Source of the DNA: Bacillota bacterium
GTDB lineage: Bacteria; Bacillota_I; Bacilli_A; Izemoplasmatales; UBA1188
Length of the DNA stretch: 51,417 bases
Direction: 5' to 3'
Assembly: GCA_023410715.1 (NCBI GenBank)
Contig: JAEYPN010000020.1
Location: 1-51,417, forward strand
Positions 15,737 through 25,387 of the stretch are shown in pieces. Every line of letters begins with the position of its first letter. Position 1 is the stretch's first letter. The notes beneath the pieces are model-generated. The model was given only the letters and a program-made list of their open reading frames with translations. It ran no database searches and had not been told where the DNA came from. A program made the translations under genes and the position numbers.

Positions 15737-17902
15737 ATGGAATCTTTTTACTATGAGCCATTAGAACAGAAAATTAAAGAATATATTACAAAAGAAGAGC
15801 ATCAAGCCTATATTAAAAAAGCCTTTCTTTGCGCATATAAAGCGCATGGCGAGCAATATAGAAAATCAGGCGAACCATATATCGTTCATCCTGTTCAGGT
15901 TGCGATTACTTTAACAGAATATAGAGTAGACCCAACAACGATTGCAGCGGCTCTTTTACATGACGTAATTGAAGATACTGTATACACCTATGAAGATATT
16001 GTATCGGAGTTCGGTGAAGAACTTGCGGATATTGTTGAAGGCTTAACTAAATTAAAAAAATTAGAATATCAAGGTTCGAAAAAACAAACTCAAGTAGCCA
16101 ACCATCAAAAAATGGTTTTAGCGATGGCAAAGGATATCAGGGTTATTTTTGTCAAACTTGCTGACCGTTTAAATAATATGCAGACCTTAAAATATTTAGA
16201 TGAAGAACACCAAGTAAGAATTTCACAGGAAACTCTAGATATTTATGCGCCAATAGCTCATCGCCTTGGTATGTATAGGTTAAAAGCTGAACTTGAAGAT
16301 TTATCATTTAAATATTTACATCGTCAAGAATATAACTTGATTTCTAAGATGATTAAAGATACTAGGGGTAATCGTGAAGCTGATATTAATCAAACCATTC
16401 AGGAGTTATCAGAAATTTTGACTTTAGAAAAATTTAATTTTTCAATTTCTGGTCGAGTTAAAAATATTTATAGTGTTTTTAATAAAATGAATAAAAAGCA
16501 AGTGGCATTTGAAGATATTTATGATTTGCTAGCTTTAAGAATTATTGTCGATAGTGTCTCAGACTGCTACAGGGCAATTGGCATTGTTCACACTAAATTT
16601 CAGCCAATTCCAGGCAGGTTTAAAGACTATATTGCGATGCCTAAGCCCAACCTTTATCAATCACTTCATACCGCTGTTTTAAATAAAGGTAAGATTTATG
16701 AGATCCAGATTCGTACTAAAGAAATGGATGATATAGCTGAGTATGGTGTTGCGGCACACTGGGCTTATAAAGAATCAGGTATCATGGGTAGAAAAAATAT
16801 TGAAGATATTGTTTCATCAAAATTAAGATGGTATTCAGAACTTATTAAGTTTACTGAAGACCAAAGCACACAAGATGATGTCTTAGATATATTTACTGAT
16901 GATATTTTAGCTGCTAATGTTTATGTATTTACACCAAATGGTGATATTATTGACTTGCCAAATGGCTCAACGCCAATTGACTTTGCTTTCAGGATTCACT
17001 CGCGTGTTGGAGAAAAATGCGTTGGAGCTATTGTTAATTCCAAAATTGTCCCACTTGAATATAAATTACAGATGGGTGATGTCATTGAAATTAAGACATC
17101 ATCAAATGCGGTCGGTCCAAATGAAAACTGGATGAAGATTGCTAAATCAAGTAATGCTAGAAGTAAAATTAGGGCTTTCTTAAACAAAAAAAACCGGGAT
17201 TTATTAGTTGAAAAAGGTAAAAATGAATTTGAAAGAGAAGCGCAAGCAAGAAAGTTTGATGTAACTTTAACTGACAAACTTGTTAAAGAACATTTTGAAC
17301 CTAAATCAATTAAGACTGTTGAAGACTTATATGCAGAAATTGGTAAAAATTCAATAACCCCAATTTCAGTTATTAATACTATTTCTGGTTATGAAAAACA
17401 GACTGATGATATGTTAATTGAACAAATTAACTTAAAAAATGAAAATCGTGTTTTATACGCTGATTCAAATATAATTGTCGAAGGATTATCAACGCCTTCT
17501 GTTAAGTTATCTAACTGTTGTAACCCAATACCAGGCGATAAGATTATCGGTTATGTCTCAAAAGGTGTAGGTATCGCAGTTCATAGAGAAGGATGTAAGA
17601 ATCTTCAATCATTTGATCCAAATCGGTTCATTCCTGTTTTTTGGGGTCCAAACAATGGTAAGAGATTTTTTGCAAGTTTAAAAATTAGTGTAGAAAATAG
17701 AGATAACATTTTAGCTGAGGTTGTAAATGCTTGTACATCATCAAAAAGTAAAGTGTCAAGAGTTACAGCCAACTCAACTAACTCAATTGAAGGAGTTATC
17801 AAGTTAACACTAGAAGTGTTTACTCTATATGATTTAGATAATACAATTGCTAATATTCAAAAATTAAAAGGAGTATTTGCGATTGAGAGGATTATAAAAT
17901 GA
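15737..17902 (+). CDS. relA: Bifunctional (p)ppGpp synthetase/hydrolase (RSH)
   Basis: It makes and degrades the stringent-response alarmone. The domain order is complete over 721 residues: an HD hydrolase (HPVQ at 51; LLHDVIEDT with His75, Asp76, Glu79 and Asp80 intact), a synthetase (GRVKNIYSVFNKMNKK, YDLLALRIIV, GRFKDYIAMPKPNLYQSLHT, EIQIRT), TGS (VYVFTPNGDIIDLPNGSTPIDFAFRIHS), a helical/CC region with CCNPIPGD, and a C-terminal ACT/RRM. Intact HD residues suggest both activities. The end overlaps dtd by 4 bp. Confidence 0.96.
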   Translation: MESFYYEPLEQKIKEYITKEEHQAYIKKAFLCAYKAHGEQYRKSGEPYIVHPVQVAITLTEYRVDPTTIAAALLHDVIEDTVYTYEDIVSEFGEELADIVEGLTKLKKLEYQGSKKQTQVANHQKMVLAMAKDIRVIFVKLADRLNNMQTLKYLDEEHQVRISQETLDIYAPIAHRLGMYRLKAELEDLSFKYLHRQEYNLISKMIKDTRGNREADINQTIQELSEILTLEKFNFSISGRVKNIYSVFNKMNKKQVAFEDIYDLLALRIIVDSVSDCYRAIGIVHTKFQPIPGRFKDYIAMPKPNLYQSLHTAVLNKGKIYEIQIRTKEMDDIAEYGVAAHWAYKESGIMGRKNIEDIVSSKLRWYSELIKFTEDQSTQDDVLDIFTDDILAANVYVFTPNGDIIDLPNGSTPIDFAFRIHSRVGEKCVGAIVNSKIVPLEYKLQMGDVIEIKTSSNAVGPNENWMKIAKSSNARSKIRAFLNKKNRDLLVEKGKNEFEREAQARKFDVTLTDKLVKEHFEPKSIKTVEDLYAEIGKNSITPISVINTISGYEKQTDDMLIEQINLKNENRVLYADSNIIVEGLSTPSVKLSNCCNPIPGDKIIGYVSKGVGIAVHREGCKNLQSFDPNRFIPVFWGPNNGKRFFASLKISVENRDNILAEVVNACTSSKSKVSRVTANSTNSIEGVIKLTLEVFTLYDLDNTIANIQKLKGVFAIERIIK

Positions 17903-18336
17903 AAATAGTAATACAACGTGTCACATCTGCGAAATGTGAAGTTGAAGGAAAATTAATTAACCAGATTGGACATGGCTATATGATTCTTGTCGGACTTAAA
18001 AATGGCGATGATGAAGAAAAAGTCAAAAAGATGGCTAAAAAAGTTGTGAACTTAAGGATCTTTGAAGACGAAAATGGGAAAATGAACCTAAGCATAAAAG
18101 ATGTATGTGGAAGTATTTTATCAATTAGTCAGTTCACCCTTTGTGCTGATACAACGCATGGAAATAGACCTTCATTTATAGATGCTTTAAAACCGGATTT
18201 AGCTAATATATATTATGAAAAGTTTAATGAAGAATTAAATAACTTAGGAATAAAAACATATTCAGGCGTTTTTAGAGCTGATATGCAGATAAGTTTAATA
18301 AATGATGGACCAGTAACTATTATTATTGAAGAATAA
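17899..18336 (+). CDS. dtd: D-aminoacyl-tRNA deacylase
   Basis: Dtd removes D-amino acids mischarged on tRNA. 145 residues, standard length, with the two active-site motifs SQFTLCADTTHGNRPSF and NDGPVTIIIE. The ATGA overlap with relA shows translational coupling, the usual relA-dtd pairing in Bacillota. Confidence 0.97.
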   Translation: MKIVIQRVTSAKCEVEGKLINQIGHGYMILVGLKNGDDEEKVKKMAKKVVNLRIFEDENGKMNLSIKDVCGSILSISQFTLCADTTHGNRPSFIDALKPDLANIYYEKFNEELNNLGIKTYSGVFRADMQISLINDGPVTIIIEE

Positions 18337-18408
18337 AAGATATTTTTGTTCTTTTCTAGAAAGTATATAATATAATTTTAATGAAGCAATAAATAAAAAC
18401 TATTTTGG

Positions 18409-18437
18409 TTGACACATATGTTTGATTGTGCTATAAT
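18409..18437 (+). promoter_or_regulatory. Consensus sigma-A promoter of metNIQ
   Basis: TTGACA (18409-18414), 17 bp, TATAAT (18432-18437). Both hexamers are perfect. It drives the T-box leader that follows. Confidence 0.92.
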
Positions 18438-18443
18438 CATCTC

Positions 18444-18712
18444 AAATTTATAATAAATAAAACTTTGAAAAGAAGAGTAAATGATTAATGATTTTATAGA
18501 GAGCTTATGTTTGGTGGAAGTAAGCAATGAATTATCATTGAAGATGGTCTTGGAGTTGCATTATCGAATCTTTTAGATAATGACGTGTTCGCACGTTATA
18601 GCGAGCGGGTATGATTGTACCCTCAGAGGCAGTTTTCGTAAGAAAATTGTAAACAAAGGTGGTAACACGTGATTATTAACATCTCGTCCTTTTCAAGGAT
18701 GAGGTGTTTTTT
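18444..18712 (+). ncRNA. T-box riboswitch, probably sensing tRNA-Met
   Basis: Stem I carries the AGAGAGC bulge and the distal-loop GGTGGAAG region (about 18500-18525). The antiterminator holds the T-box sequence AAGGTGGTAACACGTG near 18655-18671. The terminator follows: ACATCTCGTCCTT 18679-18691, loop TTC, AAGGATGAGGTGT 18695-18707, then T's. Uncharged tRNA binding the leader would favour the antiterminator and so expression. The specifier is likely the ATG in GAAGATGGTC on the 3' side of stem I, which fits the downstream methionine transporter. The class is certain; the specifier is inference. Confidence 0.9.
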
Positions 18713-18730
18713 TATTTTAGGAGGTCTATG

Positions 18731-19696
18731 ATGATTGAAATTAAAGGTTTAAGTAAAATATATAAAGATGGTAAAAAGGAAGTTGTCGCAATTGATGATA
18801 TTAATTTAACAATCAATGATGGCGATATTTTTGGGATTATTGGTTTATCGGGAGCTGGTAAATCAACTTTAGTGCGTTCGATTAATATGCTTGAAAAACC
18901 AACAAGAGGCGAAATTTTAATTGATGGGTTAGATATTACTAAAGCTAAGCCAAAAGAATTAAGAAGCATGAGACAAAATATTGGGATGATTTTTCAAGGC
19001 TTTAACTTGCTTGAACAAAAGACAGTCTTAAAAAATGTGATGTTTCCTTTAGAAATTAAAAAAGTTAAAAAAGATGAAGCAATTAAAAGAGCAGTTGAAC
19101 TATTAAAAGAAGTGGGACTATATGAAAAAAAGGATAGCTATCCATCAACCTTGTCAGGTGGCGAAAAGCAAAGAGTCGCGATTGCAAGAGCTCTAGCCTT
19201 AAATCCTAAAATTTTACTTTCTGATGAAGCAACAAGTGCACTAGATCCAGACACCACGCAGACAATTCTTTCACTTCTTAAAGAAATCAATTTAAAATAT
19301 CATATTACGATTGTAATTATTACTCATGAAATGAAGGTAATTAATCAAATTTGTAATAGAGTTGCGGTAATTAAAAAAAGTCATATTGGGGAAATTGATA
19401 ATGTTAATAGTGTCTTTAAAGATGATGAGGTCAATTACTTAAATAAGAAATCAAATGAATTTAAAAATGTTAAGGTATTTTTTGATAATTCGCTTGCATA
19501 TAAACCAGTAATAGCCAATCTAATTTTATCTACTAAATCACTCATTAATATTATGAGCGCAGACATTAATGAAGTAGATGGCATAATAAAAGGACAAATG
19601 TTAATTAATGTTCCAGCACAAGAATTGCGACTGGTTTTAAAATATTTAAGTGATGAAAATATCAAATATGAGGTGATTGAAAATGGAATTTTTTAA
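18731..19696 (+). CDS. metN: Methionine ABC transporter ATP-binding protein MetN
   Basis: ATPase of the MetNIQ importer for methionine and its relatives. Walker A GLSGAGKST, the Q-loop in IGMIFQGFNLL, the signature LSGGEKQRVAIARAL, Walker B ILLSDEATSALDP and the H-loop ITHE are all present. A C-terminal NIL regulatory domain covers roughly residues 245-321 and can bind methionine to inhibit uptake. Of two adjacent ATGs (18728, 18731) the second is 6 bases from AGGAGG. A longer frame reaching back to 18704 would start inside the T-box terminator and is rejected. It overlaps metI by 14 bases. Confidence 0.95.
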   Translation: MIEIKGLSKIYKDGKKEVVAIDDINLTINDGDIFGIIGLSGAGKSTLVRSINMLEKPTRGEILIDGLDITKAKPKELRSMRQNIGMIFQGFNLLEQKTVLKNVMFPLEIKKVKKDEAIKRAVELLKEVGLYEKKDSYPSTLSGGEKQRVAIARALALNPKILLSDEATSALDPDTTQTILSLLKEINLKYHITIVIITHEMKVINQICNRVAVIKKSHIGEIDNVNSVFKDDEVNYLNKKSNEFKNVKVFFDNSLAYKPVIANLILSTKSLINIMSADINEVDGIIKGQMLINVPAQELRLVLKYLSDENIKYEVIENGIF

Positions 19697-20354
19697 AAAA
19701 TTATTTTCGGAAGGTGTGTTTTTTTCTGCAACGCTTGAGACAATTTATATGACCTTAATTTCCACATTTTTTGCCTACGTATTTGGTTTAATAATTGGTA
19801 TCATCTTATATTCAACAGGGAAAAAGGGAATTAGGCCAATGCCTGCTTTAAATAAAATTCTTGGTATAATTGTCAATATACTTAGAAGTATTCCCTTCAT
19901 CATTTTAATGGTTGCGCTCTTACCGGTATCGAAAGCGTTAATTGGTACTTCTATTGGTAATGGAGCAATGATCATCACCTTAATCATTGCTGCTACACCA
20001 TATGTTGCAAGAATTGTGGAATCTAATTTAAAAGAGGTTAATCAGGGTGTGATTGAAGCTGCAGAAGCAATGGGTGCTAATAATTTTGAAATTATCTTTA
20101 AGGTTATTCTTCCAGAAGCTAAACCAAGTTTATTTGTTGGGGGAATTATATCACTTATTACAATCTTAGGATATTCCGCCATGGCCGGAACAATTGGGGC
20201 TGGAGGACTTGGAAAAATTGCAATCAGCTATGGGTACCAAAGATATAATAATTTGATTATTTGGTTTTGTATTTTACTCATTGTGATTATTGTCCAAATA
20301 ATTCAAGAAGTAGGTATGAATATTGCTACAAAAATTGATAAGAGATTAAAATAA
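19683..20354 (+). CDS. metI: Methionine ABC transporter permease MetI
   Basis: The 223-residue permease has five or six transmembrane helices, the FVFGLIIGIILY-type first helix region and the EAA loop EVNQGVIEAAEAMGANNFEIIFKVILPEAKPS in its usual place. It forms the membrane channel with MetN and MetQ. The ATG at 19683 is 6 bases after AGGTGA. A TTG at 19677 is less likely. It is nested in the end of metN. Confidence 0.95.
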   Translation: MEFFKKLFSEGVFFSATLETIYMTLISTFFAYVFGLIIGIILYSTGKKGIRPMPALNKILGIIVNILRSIPFIILMVALLPVSKALIGTSIGNGAMIITLIIAATPYVARIVESNLKEVNQGVIEAAEAMGANNFEIIFKVILPEAKPSLFVGGIISLITILGYSAMAGTIGAGGLGKIAISYGYQRYNNLIIWFCILLIVIIVQIIQEVGMNIATKIDKRLK

Positions 20355-20365
20355 AGGAGAAAATC

Positions 20366-21169
20366 ATGAAAAAAATTTTATGTTTAATTGTTAGTTGTTT
20401 ATGCTTAACATTAGGAGCTTGTAAAAAGAATGATAATGTAATTAAAGTTGGTGCTTCAAGTGTTCCACATGGTGAAATTTTAGAAGAAGCCAAAGCGTTA
20501 TTAAAAGCTAAAGGATATGACTTAGAAATCATTATTTTTGATGATTATGTTCAACCAAATATTGCTTTAAAAGAGAAAACAATTGATGCTAACTATTTTC
20601 AGCATTTACCATACCTAGAATCATTTAATAAAAATAACAAAGCTGATTTAGTTTCAGTTGCGAAGATTCATTATGAACCACTAGGGCTCTATGGTAAAAA
20701 TATAACAAGCTTAGAAGAAGCAAATAAAACTATTTTAATTCCTAATGATGATTCAAATGGGACACGTGCTTTAATTCTTTTAGCAGAAGCTGGATTAATT
20801 ACAATAAAAAAAGGGAAAAATGTTGATACGGGTGTCACTATCTTTGATATCGAAAATAAAAATGGCTTCACAATTACTGAGTTAAACGCTGAAATAATTC
20901 CAGCGACCTTGCTTAACAGTAACAAAGGAACACTCGCAGTCATTAATGGAAATTATGCTTTATCAGCTAACATCAATATAAATACAGCTTTAGCTAAAGA
21001 AAATAGTGAAAGTGAAGCAAGTGTTAAATATGGAAATATTATTGCCACTAGAAAAGAAAATGAAGCTAATGACAAGATCAAAGCGTTGGTTGAAGTTCTA
21101 ACAAGCGAAGCGATAAAAAACTTTATTGAAAATAAGTATAAAGGTGCAGTTGTACCATTTGAAAAATAG
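20366..21169 (+). CDS. metQ: Methionine-binding lipoprotein MetQ (NlpA family)
   Basis: 267 residues. A lipoprotein signal peptide ends at the lipobox LGAC (Cys19). The NlpA fold follows: KVGASSVPHGEILEEAK, DDYVQPNIALKEKTIDANYFQHLPYLESF and a central NDDSNGTRALILLAEAGLI. It captures methionine outside the membrane and passes it to MetI. It lies 11 bp after metI with AAAGGAG. No strong terminator follows, only a weak AT-rich inverted repeat near 21175-21200. Confidence 0.95.
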   Translation: MKKILCLIVSCLCLTLGACKKNDNVIKVGASSVPHGEILEEAKALLKAKGYDLEIIIFDDYVQPNIALKEKTIDANYFQHLPYLESFNKNNKADLVSVAKIHYEPLGLYGKNITSLEEANKTILIPNDDSNGTRALILLAEAGLITIKKGKNVDTGVTIFDIENKNGFTITELNAEIIPATLLNSNKGTLAVINGNYALSANININTALAKENSESEASVKYGNIIATRKENEANDKIKALVEVLTSEAIKNFIENKYKGAVVPFEK

Positions 21170-21329
21170 ATAATATTAATTATAATTATTAATAAGCAAG
21201 TATTATAAATAGAATTAAAGAATAAAAGACAAAAACAGACAAAATATTACAAAAAAAACTATAATTTAATGAAAAAAAGGTTTAAATAGAGCAAAAAAAT
21301 TAAAAACTTAATTAAAAAACTAAAATAAT

Positions 21330-21358
21330 TTGAAAAAATAGAAAATCCGCGATATAAT
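21330..21358 (+). promoter_or_regulatory. Promoter of the diguanylate cyclase gene
   Basis: TTGAAA (21330-21335), 17 bp, TATAAT (21353-21358). The rest of the gap 21170-21498 is nearly pure A/T. The leader of about 135 nt holds a possible 24-codon ORF (21378-21452) with AAAGGA 9 bases before its ATG. I see no known riboswitch in it. Confidence 0.7.
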
Positions 21359-21498
21359 AAATAAAAGGATTTCTAAAATGTTTTCGTTTTTCAAAAATAA
21401 TAAATATGTTAAAGTCAAAAATCTTAATTGTCTCACAAAAATGATTAAATAATTTTTATAACTAATTAGTGGAAAATAGTTCATCAATGAGGAAATGT

Positions 21499-22626
21499 AT
21501 GAAACCCAATTTTAAGTTCTTAAGTGATTCAAAACATATTAATAGATTATTTAATGAAAACAAGGAAGCAATTAATGAATATAATATTTGGTTTTTAAAG
21601 CATGCCTTAATTGTGTCATGTTATTTACTTGTATTAGCAATAATTTCTAATTATGTTAGATCAGGTAGTAATTTAGCTTACTGGGGTTTTGGAGTCGCTT
21701 TAGCTATTGCCATGGTAATTTTAATCATTTTAAAAGCCAAGAAAGATATTAAACATTTGCATCACTTAATTTTCATTTGTTTTAATGGAGCTTATATTTT
21801 AGCTCTTTATTTAAGCGTTGTATGTTTTCCTGAAAGATATGCCACAACCATTTTAGTGTATTACTGTATGACACCATTCATTTTTATTATCAAACCACGT
21901 TACAGAAATATTTCTATTTTTATTTCATATGCCCTACAATTAATTCTTACAATTATCTTTAAAGAACCAGAATTAGCAAAATCAGATATAATGAATTGTT
22001 TTATAGGGATGGCCCTTGGATTAACTATTGGAAGAATAATCTTAAGTGAGAGACTGGATAATTTTAATATAAAAAGAGAACTAGTATTGGAAAAAGAGAC
22101 CGATGTATTAACCGGCATTTATAATAGGAGAAAGCTATTTAGTGATGTTGAAAGGATTGGACGAGAAAGTTCCAGGAAACCAAATGCAGTATTTATGATT
22201 GATTTTGATGATTTTAAAGCAATTAATGATGAGTTTGGACATCTTAATGGTGATTTTTGTTTAAAAAAATTTGGCGAAGCTCTTATTTCCTTGCAAAGTG
22301 ATGGTTATTCCTCTTTTTACCGTTATGGTGGCGAAGAATTTTTAGGATTTATTTATTATAGTGATGATAACTTTATAAAAAACTTTGCGGAAATTATTAG
22401 AAATGAAGTTAATGAAATTGTAATATGCAATAAAAAAATTACGATTAGTATTGGTTGCGTTTTATGTAAAGAAAAAGATATAAATTATGAAACATGGATT
22501 AAAAGAGCAGATGACGCTGTTTACTTTGCTAAAAACAGAGGAAAAAACATGATTGGTTTATATCAAGAAGAAGGAAAAGTTGCAATAATCAGTAATAATG
22601 ATAATAAAAAAATACTTAGTGCTTAA
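21499..22626 (+). CDS. Membrane diguanylate cyclase (GGDEF protein)
   Basis: About 175 N-terminal residues form six transmembrane helices of no known sensor family. A complete GGDEF domain follows: TDVLTGIYNRRKLF, DFDDFKAINDEFGHLNGD, GGEEF at 277-281 and the late KNRGKN. The active-site loop is intact, so it should make cyclic di-GMP from GTP. The inhibitory RxxD site that normally sits five residues before GGEEF is absent. The start is the ATG at 21499, with TGAGGA just upstream; a GTG at 21469 has no binding site. No phosphodiesterase or c-di-GMP receptor is seen in the window. Confidence 0.88.
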   Translation: MKPNFKFLSDSKHINRLFNENKEAINEYNIWFLKHALIVSCYLLVLAIISNYVRSGSNLAYWGFGVALAIAMVILIILKAKKDIKHLHHLIFICFNGAYILALYLSVVCFPERYATTILVYYCMTPFIFIIKPRYRNISIFISYALQLILTIIFKEPELAKSDIMNCFIGMALGLTIGRIILSERLDNFNIKRELVLEKETDVLTGIYNRRKLFSDVERIGRESSRKPNAVFMIDFDDFKAINDEFGHLNGDFCLKKFGEALISLQSDGYSSFYRYGGEEFLGFIYYSDDNFIKNFAEIIRNEVNEIVICNKKITISIGCVLCKEKDINYETWIKRADDAVYFAKNRGKNMIGLYQEEGKVAIISNNDNKKILSA

Positions 22627-22648
22627 GAAAGTTAAGCACTATTTTTTA
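22618..22648 (+). terminator. Terminator of the diguanylate cyclase gene
   Basis: AGTGCTTAA, GAAAG, TTAAGCACT and a T-rich run. The stop codon is inside the stem. Confidence 0.85.
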
Positions 22649-22812
22649 TTTATTTCTTAGATATTTTTTATTAAAATGCGTTTTTTTTTATTTAATTCTT
22701 GATTTAATAAATAAAAAAGCTAAAATGGTTGAAAATATCATAAAATTATGGTATAAAAATACACATATTTAAAAAATATGGAAATTATAATAAGTAGGAG
22801 TTGAATAAAAAC

Positions 22813-24513
22813 ATGAAAAAATTTTCCGAAATGAAGTTTGTAAAACCAAAATTTGAAAAAATTAAAAAAGAGTATGAAGCTTTAATTAAAGAATTTAATG
22901 ATGCAAAAACTTTTTTAGAACAGGATAAAGTACTAAAAAAAGTCTATAAATACGTTGATCATTTAAGAACGAATTTTACTATTGCAGAAATTAAATATTC
23001 ATGCGATACTTTAAGCGAAGAAAATCAAAAAAATCAAGATTTGATTGATGAAATGTTACCAAATATTTCATCACTTGAGCACAATTTTAATTTAGCTTTA
23101 ATTAATTCACCATTTAAAGCTGATTTTGAAAAGAAGTATGGTTCACATTTATTTAAGATGATTGAGACATCACTTGAATGCTTTGATGAAAAAATTATTC
23201 CAGAATTACAAGAATGCAATAAATTAGGGAGCGAATATACAAAAATTTTAGCTTCAGCCAAAATTGAGTTTCAAGGTAATACTTATAATTTATCACAAAT
23301 TGGTAAATTTACGAAGTCTAATGACAGAAAAATTAGAAAAGAAGCAAGCATCTTAACTGCAAAATTCTTTGAAGAACATGATGAAGAGATTGGCAACATT
23401 TACGATAAACTAGTTAAAATTAGAACGAGCATGGCTCATAAACTTGGATTTAAGAACTATGTTGAACTTGGTTATAAGATGCTAGGTAGAACGGATTATA
23501 ATGCCACTGATGTTGAAAACTATCGCAAACAAATTTATGAGGATTTAGTTCCTTATACTAATAAATTATTTAAAGAACAAGCTAGACGCTTGGGTTTAAG
23601 AAAACCACAATATTATGATTTTAATGTTAAATTCTTATCAGGCAACGCGGAACCTAAGGGAAATAAAGATGAATTAGTAGCATCTGCAACTAAGATGTAT
23701 TCAGAATTATCTCCTGATACTGATACTTTCTTCCGTTTTATGCAAGAATATGAGCTTTTAGATTTAGAGGCAAGAACAGGTAAAGCTGGTGGCGGCTATA
23801 TGACTTACCTACCAGATTACAAAGCACCATTTATTTTCTCAAACTTTAATGGTACAAGCGATGACGTTGATGTTTTAACTCATGAATTTGGCCATGCGTT
23901 CCAAGGGTATATGTCAAGAAACATTTTCCCATCAGATTATCGTTCACCTACACTTGAGGCTTGTGAAATGCATTCGATGAGTATGGAATTTATTACTTAT
24001 CCATGGATGGATTTATTCTTTAAGGATGAAGCTGATAAATATAAATATACTCATGCGGTAGAAGCCATTACTTTTATTCCTTATGGTGTATCTGTTGATG
24101 AATTCCAACATTGGGTTTACGAAAATCCTAGTGCTACACATAAAGAAAGATGTATGAAATGGCGAGAAATTGAAATGAAGTATTTACCACATTTAAAATA
24201 TGATGAAGCAAAAGTTTTCGCTGATGGTGGAAGATGGATGCGTCAACATCATATAGTTACTGCGCCATTCTATTATATTGATTATACTTTAGCACAAATC
24301 GTCGCTTTTGAATTCTTTAATGAATCAAGAAATAATCAAGCTAAAGCATGGAAAAAATATGTTAAGTTATGTAAACTTGGCGGTAAATATCCATTCACGG
24401 GCTTACTAAAAGAAGCACATTTATATAATCCATTTGTAAGTGGAACAGTTAAAAAGGTTGTTAAACCACTAAAAAAATACTTAAGTACATTTGATTTAGA
24501 AAAATTTAACTAA
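22813..24513 (+). CDS. M3-family oligoendopeptidase (PepF-like)
   Basis: A cytoplasmic zinc metallopeptidase that trims short peptides. HEFGH at 357-361 is the zinc site, and the downstream Glu in LEACEMHSMSMEF (382/385) supplies the third ligand. HHIVTAPFYYIDYTLAQIVAF near the C-terminus is also typical of M3B oligoendopeptidases. 566 residues, near the family length. The start is uncertain: TAGGAG ends at 22800, directly before a TTG (22801), while the ATG is 12 bases further. The ATG is preferred. It is a single gene with its own terminator. Confidence 0.92.
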   Translation: MKKFSEMKFVKPKFEKIKKEYEALIKEFNDAKTFLEQDKVLKKVYKYVDHLRTNFTIAEIKYSCDTLSEENQKNQDLIDEMLPNISSLEHNFNLALINSPFKADFEKKYGSHLFKMIETSLECFDEKIIPELQECNKLGSEYTKILASAKIEFQGNTYNLSQIGKFTKSNDRKIRKEASILTAKFFEEHDEEIGNIYDKLVKIRTSMAHKLGFKNYVELGYKMLGRTDYNATDVENYRKQIYEDLVPYTNKLFKEQARRLGLRKPQYYDFNVKFLSGNAEPKGNKDELVASATKMYSELSPDTDTFFRFMQEYELLDLEARTGKAGGGYMTYLPDYKAPFIFSNFNGTSDDVDVLTHEFGHAFQGYMSRNIFPSDYRSPTLEACEMHSMSMEFITYPWMDLFFKDEADKYKYTHAVEAITFIPYGVSVDEFQHWVYENPSATHKERCMKWREIEMKYLPHLKYDEAKVFADGGRWMRQHHIVTAPFYYIDYTLAQIVAFEFFNESRNNQAKAWKKYVKLCKLGGKYPFTGLLKEAHLYNPFVSGTVKKVVKPLKKYLSTFDLEKFN

Positions 24514-24519
24514 AAATAT

Positions 24520-24555
24520 ACTGTGAAAGTAGTTGTTATTTTCACAGTTTTTTTT
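24520..24555 (+). terminator. Terminator of the M3 peptidase gene
   Basis: ACTGTGAAA pairs with TTTCACAGT around an 11-base loop, then T8. Confidence 0.85.
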
Positions 24556-24647
24556 AATCTTCATAAATCCTATATGCATTTCAATTCATTATTTTATAAA
24601 TTAATGATATAATTTATTGACTTAATGATTAATAAAGAGGAAATAAA

Positions 24648-25379
24648 ATGACGAAAATCTTTAAAGATGTTAACTATGGGAAAGAAAAACATCAAACATT
24701 AAATATATATTTAGCAGATAAAGGGCAAGCCACAATTATATACATACATGGTGGGGGACTCACAAGTGGGGATAAAAGCGACAAGGAAAATCTATTCTTA
24801 AATTATAACAAGAATGGAATAGATGTTGTAAGCATCAATTATGCTTTATATCCTGACGCTTTATTTCCAACATATATTAATGATTCCGCTTTAGCCATTC
24901 GCTATATTAAAGATCATTATAATGAGTACAATTTAAATCAAAAATTTTATGTAGAAGGCGAGTCAGCTGGGGCTTATATTTCTATGATGTTATGTTTTAA
25001 TGAGGAATATTTTAAAAACGTTAAGTTAAACGAAAAAGATATTGTAGGCTATATCTTTGATAGTTCACAACCGACAACCCATTTTAGTGTGTTGAATGAA
25101 CGCCATCTTGATCCTCGCTTAATCAGGGTTGATGACGCCGCACCTTTATATTATCTAAAAGAAAAAGACTATCAAAAGATGCTAATCATTAGTTATAAAG
25201 ATGACATTACCTGCCGTTTAGCTCAAAATACGGTTCTTTACGAAACTTTGAAATACTTAAATATTAAAACACCATATAAGTTTATAGTACTTGATGGCAC
25301 ACACTGTAGTAGTAGTGGAAGAATAGAAAATCTTAAATTTCCAATAGAAGATGTTGTTTATCAATTTATTTTTAAATAG
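24648..25379 (+). CDS. Alpha/beta-hydrolase, esterase/lipase (hormone-sensitive-lipase-like)
   Basis: 243 residues. The oxyanion motif HGGG appears in IYIHGGGLTSGDKS. The nucleophile elbow is GESAGAYISMM. The later Asp in SYKDDITC and His in LDGTHCSS complete a Ser-Asp-His triad. This layout is the HSL/BD-FAE-type esterase group acting on small esters; the substrate is unknown. AAGAGG precedes the ATG. It is followed 9 bp later by the SemiSWEET-like gene, so both are likely one transcript. Confidence 0.85.
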   Translation: MTKIFKDVNYGKEKHQTLNIYLADKGQATIIYIHGGGLTSGDKSDKENLFLNYNKNGIDVVSINYALYPDALFPTYINDSALAIRYIKDHYNEYNLNQKFYVEGESAGAYISMMLCFNEEYFKNVKLNEKDIVGYIFDSSQPTTHFSVLNERHLDPRLIRVDDAAPLYYLKEKDYQKMLIISYKDDITCRLAQNTVLYETLKYLNIKTPYKFIVLDGTHCSSSGRIENLKFPIEDVVYQFIFK

Positions 25380-25387
25380 GAGGATTT

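Noticed and set aside
16996..17277. Long antisense ORFs inside relA, metQ, parC and similar genes.
   Set aside because: They have no binding sites or family features, and every one lies opposite a well-supported gene.
18704..18730. A longer metN start at 18704.
   Set aside because: It lies inside the T-box terminator and has no binding site; AGGAGG at 18719 sets the start at 18731.
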